A stretch of DNA of 64,000 bases from contig CM055319.2 in assembly GCA_029255685.2 (NCBI GenBank), forward strand, positions 39,318,530 to 39,382,529. The letters are read 5' to 3'. Both the position numbers and the translations under genes were made by a program. Below are positions 56,902 to 64,000 of this stretch, one piece after another. Positions within the stretch are counted from its first letter, which is position 1. Every line of letters starts with the position of its first letter. The stretch is from Silene conica. Its lineage: Eukaryota; Streptophyta; Magnoliopsida; Caryophyllales; Caryophyllaceae. The notes under the pieces were generated by a model. The model was not told where the DNA came from, searched no databases, and worked only from the letters and a program-made list of their open reading frames with translations.

Positions 56902-57829
56902 TTTATAGCATCAAACAAGTATAAGAAACATATGAACAACATCAATTTCATGAATTCACATCAAAATCCCAAATTAAACTTGATACCCGTTGTTGTGGGT
57001 GTCAAAGATAAGAATTAGAATATATACTCTAAAATCAACCCTCATATTACTTTCAACATAGATTTCTCATAAGAATCAGAATATAAAACATACTAAAGAT
57101 GTTTAGCAACCTATTTCATACTTATAATCATATGAACACATCAAAACACAAAGAATGCTAATATAACAAAATTGGCCGAGTAAGCTCATTATCGTCACCT
57201 CAAGCGTCTTGTGCTCCGATTTCTTCCTCCACGATGTAAGAATCTACCCCGGGTCGTCCAAGCCAACTCCTAAGAACACAAAAATGCATATTAGAAGCCT
57301 AAAACGAATTAGGGCAAAAACAGCCCGGAAATGGAAGGTTGAGAATTGAAAAACAAATGTGATGGGAAGAACGGAATTTGCGAGAGGAATCCGAATATGG
57401 AAACATTACCTTGATTCGAGTTAAGATAAGCCTTTAGATGATATTTTTAGGAGCTTTCAAAGAGAGAAAATGGAGGTTTTGCGTTTACTGTAACTTGTGT
57501 TTTGAGGGAAATGAGATGTCGTAAGAAGAAAGAAATGAGTTGTCCTTTTATTTATTTGAGTCGAGATTCCTTAATTAAGTGGAACGGAAACCTTAAGACG
57601 GAATGCCAAGCGAACCAAACATCTTAAGATAAAATGAACCTTAAGACGGAACTTAACGGAAATTTTTAAAATAAAACTTACGAAATATTATTAAAATAAT
57701 ATTATATTCTGGAAAATACTTTAAAATATTAAAATATTCTTTTACGAAAATACGGGATGTTACAATCACCCCAACTTTCAAAAAGTTTCGTCCTCGAAAC
57801 TTGAACGAAGGAAAGTCTAAGAAAATACC

Positions 57830-58812
57830 TCAATAAAAAAGGGTTGGATGCGTAGCGCGCATCGAAGCCTCTGTCTCCCAAGTCTGCTCTTCCACATCAC
57901 CACATCGCCATAGGATCTTAACTAGGGGCACCACCTTGCTCCTCAGCTTTCGGTCCCGACGATCAAGGATCTTCACGGGACGCTCTTCGAATGCAAGATT
58001 TGGCTCAAGGTTATCGATCTCCCTCTTAAGAACGTGACTAGGGTCACTGACATACTTGCGGAGCTGTGAAACATGGAAGACACTATGCACTTTGCCCAAA
58101 CTCGGAGGCAAATCCAACCTATAAGCAACGACACCAATCTTCTTCAAAATCTCATAAGGTCCAATGTAGTTTGGGCTCAACTTGCCCTTAACACCAAACC
58201 TCTTCACACCTTTCATCGGAGAAACCCTGAGAAACACTCGATCACTAGCCTCAAACTCAAGCGGTCTACGGCGAACATCGACGTAGGATTTCTGCCGGTC
58301 CTGAGCGGCCTTCATCCTACCACGAATCAGCTGAACATGATCAATGGTCACAACTAACTGATCAGGTCCTAAATCATGAACATCACTCGACTGATCTCAA
58401 CAAATCGGGCTACGACTTTTCCTACCATAAAGCGCCTCATATGGAACCATCTTGATCGAAAAATGGTAACTGTTGTTTACGAGAACTCCACCAGCGGCAA
58501 ACTCTGTTCCCACGAAGTCTGAAAGTCAAGTGCACAAGTACACAATAGATCCTCTAAAGTATGTATGGTCCTCTCAGACTGACCATCTGTAGCAGCATGG
58601 AAAGCTATACTCATCAATAGTCGGCTACCCATGGCCTCCTGAAGAGCTTTTTAGAACCTCGAACAAAAACGCAGATCACTATCTGAAACAATCTCCTCGG
58701 AACCCCATGATAGCGAACAATCTCAGCAATGTAAGCCTAGCGAGGCGATCCATATCCCATGTCTCTCGAATCGGTATAAACCTAACACACTTAGTAAAGT
58801 TCCGAGAGTGCC
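57830..58812 (-). pseudogene. Chromovirus integrase C-terminus with chromodomain
   Basis: 57830-58351 is open for 173 aa: the integrase C-terminal GPY region (FGVKGKLSPNYIGPYEI, YRLDLPPSL, VHSVFHVSQLRKY), then a chromodomain-like tail (EERPVKILDRRDRKLRSK, LVKILWRC, EQTWETEASM), which marks a chromovirus of Tekay/Del type. Farther right on the minus strand, 58352-58812 is integrase core with stops (ERTIHTLEDLL, EFSYNNSYH). The stop codon is only about 65 bp from the LTR start at 57764, the usual spacing. The sequence breaks off near 58812, so RT and gag are gone. Confidence 0.85.
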
Positions 58813-59953
58813 ACGTTCATATCTTTGATTGTCGATATAAGTGTGACGGATTTTTTTTGTTTAGAGGTCTGGAAGTACGATGCATTCTGGTCTAAGATCC
58901 TTGTTTTTGTGATTCACCTTGTTTGGAGATCTGTAACATATGTTAGTTGAGTATGAAGGCAACCTTGTTAGTAATTTTGGATCTAGCGCTATGAAGGATG
59001 TTGATTGTTGAGTAATAATCGAGAGTTGTGAAGTTCCTTTGGTCATGGGATACCTTGTATCGTGGATGACTTAGAAGTGAGTGACCCAAGTTGAGTTGAG
59101 GAAGCGTTGAGGGTTTTGCGGTTGAAAGAGCTGTCTTCTAAGGTATGTAAGGAATCATGATGATGATGATGTTTCATTTATGGATTGAGTGGTTAGTGAT
59201 TTCCTTAATCCGAAGAGTTATCTTCCTCCTTAACCATAAACCTCTTTTGTTCATGCCTTTGTTCTTTTGTTGTTTTTGCCTTTTTGTTCTCTTGTTGAGT
59301 ACCGTCTTTAATCCTGAAGATGGTATGGTAGTTTTGATACCTTGTTTTTGTTAGCTTCCTTATGACCTTTTGTGTTTGGATTTCTTGGATAATCCGAACG
59401 AACCATCTTTGGTTGTTAATAGGTAGCTTCCATCCTTGTGTTTTGTTTGAAGAAATATTCAAAATATTTTTCATTTATATACTTTATAACCGCATTTGAG
59501 TAACCTTACTTTTGTTGTTGAAAAACTTTAATTTCTGTTACAACCTTGCTTATTTTTCCGGGATTCAAAAATGGAAGTTTGCTTTCGAAATGACATGTTT
59601 TAAAAAGATGGAAATGGTTTATAATTTTGATTGGTTTTAACATTGATTTGATGTAAGACTTGTTATTGGAGACATCTAATAACTCGTATTACTCTTGTCG
59701 AGGCATGATATGATTTAGTTTTGGGCTAGTCCTTGATATGGAATTTCGGGCTCTTGAATGCGCAACGAGAAACCTCTTGTTCCATTGACGAGGACTTGTG
59801 CATTTGGAAAATCTTTTCAAAATCTTCGAAAGATATCTAAGTTTTGTAATATCAAATTTGGGTAAACGCTTTGGCTATTTACCTTGTCTTTACGACTTAC
59901 CGTTTCTCTGCTTTCAAGTTTCGAGGACGAAACTTTTTAAAAGCTGGGGTTAT
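58813..59953 (+). mobile_element. Non-coding 3' interior of another chromovirus relative
   Basis: It ends in TTTCGAGGACGAAACTTTTT plus the PPT (AAAGCTGGGGTTAT) directly before the LTR at 59954. The last ~310 bp align with 4337-4650 in reverse. No integrase or chromodomain is present, unlike the minus-strand element to its left. Confidence 0.65.
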
Positions 59954-62733
59954 TGTAACACCCCATAATTTCCAAGTCCTTATAGATTATTAAAATTTTA
60001 TTTTAATAATAATAATGTTACACAATAAATAAAATTCCTTTTAAAATCTTTCGTTTTTGACAATGATATTAAAATGTCCGTCTTAAACTTATACTCCTTA
60101 ACCTTGTGAAACGCTACTCTGTCTTTGTTGTTAATTTTAAGATATTTTAAAGGCATATCTAGCTTTTGCATATAAAATAAAAGTTGTATCTATTTTTGTT
60201 AGCTTTCCAACGCCACCGAAAACACCTCAAACCGAGTTATGTAAAGGAAATTATAGCGCAAATACGAAAGGCTGTCGCGGACTATCCGCTAACAAAATCT
60301 CGCTCGTTGCTTACTCTTTACTCATTCCACATGTCCTTTAGGACAATTGGCGAAGCATACAATTTCCTTGCTGCCCAAGGACTTTTTCCTTCTTCTTCCT
60401 TCCTTCATTTTTTTTTCAGCTAAGAACACTAAACACAAAAGAATAAGAAACACCATTGTTGCTTGTGCACCTCCACCGTAAAACGATCGTAAAATCTTCG
60501 TTTCTTATCGGTTTTCGGCGATTTTTGCGCCTATCTCTTCCTCTCCTCTCCCTTCATCTTTCTAGGTAATAAAAGTATCAAATTTCTTCCTTATAATCCT
60601 CTGACCGTGGCCTTTAAGGCACGATTCTCTTAGCTAACCTCGTTTATTTGTGTGTAGCTAGTTCGGTTGTCCAAACCGGAGTGGCTTTGAGTCAAAATCA
60701 TGCTTATTGAAGAGCTATAAGGTAATGGTGATGGTTTACTCGACTTATCGTCTATATTTGCATGTGTTCTATATGCTAGTAATGTTTAGTATACTAGAAT
60801 TGTGTTTGGTTAAATAGTGACGTGATTAAGTTCATAAATCATATGTTTGGATGAATTTCATTTTGCATGGTTGTGTTGGATGATATTCTAGTTGGAAATT
60901 CAATAAGAATTGTATTGTTAAATGAGGTTGTGATATTCTAGTTGGAAATTTCATTTTGCATGGTTGTGTTGGATGATATTCTAGTTGGAAATCATCTATT
61001 TGAGGATGATTAGTTTGATAGTTTTTCAAGTTCATAATGCTTGGTTTACTTTGGTTATTTGATAAAGTTGCAGCACCTTGACAAATCTGTCCATTGTCTT
61101 GTACAATTTATTTCGACATCTTAGAGTATCCATCTTTGAAAATGTTGAAAAGAGACCCCTGTTTATTTTAAGTGTAGAGTCTACCTATAAAATTTCGTAA
61201 TTTTTTTGCATGTCTTTTGTTCACAATAAATTATTTACGAACATTACGCTGAAATACTCGCAGAACGGACAGTAGCTCAAATATTATATCGAAAACCATT
61301 TTTATACTTTGAAACTATTCTGGTCCTTTTCAATAATTAAACTTTTAAGATTTTAGATGATGTTAGGAGTTTGATTTGCCCCAAAATGATTTGTTAAATC
61401 CGTTTTATGAAGCAATACATTTTGTGTGACGATTTCTAACACACTGTAAAGATCAGACAATAACTCCCTGTTAAGTTCGTATTTTGAAAATGTTTATCTG
61501 GCAAATATTGTAGACAAAAGTCTTATTAATCTGACCCAGTTGGCCTTGTATCATTTCGATTTTATTTGACTTAATTATGAATTTTACGGCAGAGGACAGC
61601 TGAAATGTAAAACGCTTTCAAGACTTATGTTTTATTAATCAGTTCCGTTTATTCTTCTCCCGTATGGAATGGACTTAAGTGTTGTCTTATTTATCGATTG
61701 TTGGCTCTTTTATGTAAATGAGTTGGTTAACGGTTATGTTAGCTTAAATTGTGTTTTGATGACGGTTATGTTATCTTAAGATGGGTAGGGTGACGGTTAT
61801 GTTGCCTTGCTTGTGTTTAGGTGATGGTTATGTCACCCTAAATTGTGTTAATAACGGTTATGTTGCCTTGGTTTTGAATAGATAGCGGTGATACGATTTG
61901 TGTATCACTGTAATGAACAAACACCACTCCTGTTATGGGATTTTATCTAACTATGTTCGGGATTGGTCGGTGTCCGTGGTTATGCGGCCCGGTCCCCGTG
62001 TGTCGTTCGGTGTAGGTTATTACATCGAGAGGTTTGGCCAGGTCTTAGGCATATAGTTGTCGGTTATGCGCTATAGAAAGTATCCGGATGACGTGGTTAT
62101 GCGCTCCGGTAGCTAGGGCGCGGTTATACGCCCTAGCCTGTTAGTGGAGCGGTTATACTCCCTGACTGTTAGTTGTAGCGGTTATGCTACCTGACGGCGT
62201 TCATTCTATTCTTGGTTGTTGTTGTTTGTGTGATTGGACATGCCATCAAGTGTTGGTCTCTGAGTCGATCACCTGGTTGTTTACCTGATTTTGAGTATCA
62301 TGCTTTGATATTTCTCTTATTCACATGTACTACTCCATATACAATATGTTCTTATTGTTATCTATTTGTATTCTGACGTAACGTGGCTCGGAGAACCCTG
62401 AATTACTCCCCACTGACTGTGGCGTTCATGTTTCATGAATGTAGGTTGGTGCTGTTTGGGGAAGACGTGTGGCTAGCGAGCATTGTTGATCATTCGACAA
62501 CTACCCTTACACTTAGTTTAGATTTAATTCATGTTGTTATCGTGGGATACCTTATCCCTCGTTTATTTCAGTATTCTGTATGATTTATACTTTCTTATTA
62601 GTTTTAGTCTTTCGCTTGTTTTTTTGATATTCCGCGAAAAAGTTTTAATAAATATGTCGAAAAGTTTTTAAAAGTATCGTATTTCCGCTGCAAATTACTT
62701 GTTTATTTTTATGCTATATCGCGGGGTGTCACA
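59954..62733 (+). mobile_element. Chromovirus-type LTR flanked by both PPT and PBS
   Basis: It starts TGTAACACCCCATAATTTCC and ends ATCGCGGGGTGTCACA, 2780 bp. A PPT precedes it and a PBS follows it, so it serves as 3' LTR of the left part and 5' LTR of the right part. The CTCCCCACTGACTGTGGCG block at about 62406 is shared with the LTRs at 6199 and 34339. A hairpin array lies at 61725-62195. The open frame at 60184-60423 has no known domain. Confidence 0.85.
61725..62195 (+). repeat. Hairpin array with CGGTTATG loops
   Basis: GGTTATG/A recurs more than ten times. Around most copies the flanks are complementary: CTAGGGCG/CGCCCTAG (62113-62136), TTTAGGTGA/TCACCCTAAA (61816-61842), GGAG/CTCC (about 62146-62161), GTAG/CTAC (about 62175-62190) and TATAG/CTATA. 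Several others hold only through G-U pairs or have decayed. Confidence 0.85.
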
Positions 62734-62735
62734 GG

Positions 62736-62747
62736 TGGTATCAGAGC
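62736..62747 (+). other. PBS after the 59954-62733 LTR
   Basis: TGGTATCAGAGC lies two bases after the LTR end; initiator tRNA-Met type. Confidence 0.9.
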
Positions 62748-64000
62748 AGTAATGCTCCTGACGCACGCACGTGTACCCCAAATTAAATTTGAACTTGACC
62801 TAAAATAATGACTGAGAGATGGGTAGATTTAAGGACCAAGTGGTAGTCTGTATTGTGATTGCTCCTTGTTAGGTCTAACATGTTTGTTAAATGTCAAAGA
62901 TTTTATTTTTGTGCTCAAGGATTGGTGAACCATGAGCTTACCTGGATGGCGATCAAGATTATTGTCTACTACCGAATATGGAAGATTTGTGTTATCTTTG
63001 AAGGATGCTTCTATGTCCCCGAAGATACTCTTTGCTCATTATACATCATCTTCTTCCTTATTTCTTGATGTATATCCTCCTTTTCCCGAACTCTTTTCTA
63101 TCTTAACTCGGAAGCTACTTTCGTAACTTTCCAACTTATCCTTATCCTTGCACTTGCCTTTTCCCATGGCGCTTTGGAGGTAGCCTAGCTTAGTTGGATA
63201 TTGAGGATTTTGTTTGAGGATAACCCCTAGCGCTTATTTTGAAAAGTAATGCTACTGAAAACATTTAGGGAGTGTAGTAAGCCATGTCTTGGTGATCGTA
63301 ATGCTTAGTTGTTTGCCTTACATAGTGAGTGAAATTGGTTGGTGAAATTCCTCGATTAAATTTTGAGTGGTATATGTAGCTTTCGGAAGAATTTAACCTT
63401 GGGAATCATAATTGGGATTTAGAACCAGTGGGTTAATATGTGTCGCTTTAAGAGTATGGATGAGGTGTTAGAATTCATAAAACTGAATTTGGAAAATATA
63501 CTTGGGATGCTAGTGAAAATGAGTGAATCAGTAATGCTTGACTTTGGGAATTGGGTTTGACTTTATTTGGGTTGGTACTTTTGGAGGATAAGAGTCGTGT
63601 ATATTGATGGACGAGTATTGAAAGAGTTAGCGATGTAAATTTAGAGGAACTGACGGAAGTTTACTCTTTTAGTTATTTGATGGGATTATAAACCTTTGAG
63701 GAGTTACTTGAAGATCATGTCTTTGGATCTCTGATTGATGTAGGAAGGTGCAACTTGTGGATTTGTGAGATTTCGAGGTTGCAATGTTTAAAGGAAGTTT
63801 GGATCCGTATAAATAGATGTGAGAAATATCTTTAATTGACCTTGGTGTTCATACTTTGAGGTATCTGAGAATTTGTAAGGGTTTATCGATCGTGTGGGAT
63901 TAGAATAAAGTGATTTGATGAAAGATGAAAGTTTTGGGAATTTAAGGAATTAGAGAGTTGATAATCTGTGGAGTATAAAGATTGTGAAGTAGCAATGGTA
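62748..64000 (+). mobile_element. Interior following the PBS, no gag visible
   Basis: 1.25 kb running off the right edge. An autonomous relative would be expected to start gag soon after the leader. I find only short open frames (62859-63068, 62932-63126) without capsid or zinc-knuckle motifs, so this is either decayed or non-autonomous. Confidence 0.5.

Larger units (their letters stand above)
34339..57764 (-). mobile_element. Chromovirus 3' LTR (minus), split by nested copia
   Basis: On the minus strand the LTR starts TGTAACATCCCGTATTTTCG at 57764 and ends CGAGGGGTTTTACA at 34339. Removing the copia insertion and its TTTAT duplication leaves about 2.78 kb, equal to the LTRs at 6199 and 59954. 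The PPT (TTGGGGTGAT) and the sequence TTTCGAGGACGAAACTTTTT lie immediately right of 57764, and the chromodomain integrase follows, so this is the 3' LTR. It contains the GC-dyad array (35772-36150) and a hairpin cassette (34861-35627). Confidence 0.88.

Noticed and set aside
60184..60423. 79-codon frame as a gene in the LTR at 59954
   Set aside because: No domain, lies wholly within the LTR, and no counterpart was seen in the related LTRs.

Overview
The window is nuclear DNA of a flowering plant, most likely a eudicot. GT-AG introns, long nested LTR retrotransposons primed by initiator tRNA-Met (TGGTATCAGAGC), L1- and RTE-type LINEs, hAT, PIF/Harbinger and Stowaway MITEs, and a plastid-type host protein all point that way. 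Palindromic GC-rich and TCGATCGA-type motifs in the LTRs would suit Caryophyllales, but that is only a guess. Almost everything here is transposon-derived. I can support one host gene.

Layout. 1-1443: end of a copia LTR nested in a gypsy LTR. 1444-6198: LTR remnants, two inverted 377-bp MITEs and a noncoding gypsy 3' interior. 6199-9002: a solo gypsy (Tekay/Del-like) LTR of 2.8 kb. 9003-14119: minus-strand Sirevirus-like copia with decayed gag, protease and integrase, PBS and 5' LTR. 14164-17420: an L1 fragment, then leader, PBS and LTR of a second copia family fused to a gag fragment. 19018-19706: a hAT element with an 8-bp TSD. 19785-28828: the host gene, five coding exons for a 254-aa protein with a thioredoxin-like [2Fe-2S] domain followed by TPR-like helices. 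Its 5.7-kb third intron holds an antisense RTE LINE, an LTR fragment and a hAT MITE. 29409-32140: MITEs and a 1.3-kb element with very long terminal inverted repeats. 32145-34338: an LTR-like segment broken by an L1.

34339-57764 is one chromovirus 3' LTR (minus strand) opened by nested insertions, each with a perfect target duplication. A gag-only copia (36257-56901, TSD TTTAT) sits in it. That copia holds a gypsy element X (41419-51825, TSD GAAAC) and an L1 (51976-54202, 14-bp TSD). X is itself interrupted by a full-length relative Y in opposite orientation (44702-49934, TSD TAACG). X and Y have protease, RT, RNase H and integrase but no gag at all, yet their LTR pairs differ at only three or four positions. 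Right of the nest lie the integrase and chromodomain of the host chromovirus, then another 2.8-kb LTR (59954-62733) flanked by both a PPT and a PBS.

The most unusual signal is in the 2.8-kb gypsy LTRs. Each carries an array of short hairpins in which the loop is constant within that LTR while the stems vary and stay complementary. Most mismatches become G-U pairs when read on the element's sense strand. The loop sequence differs from one LTR to the next. A further hairpin near the LTR 3' end occupies the same place in three LTRs and also covaries. This looks like selected RNA structure, but it needs a statistical covariation test.
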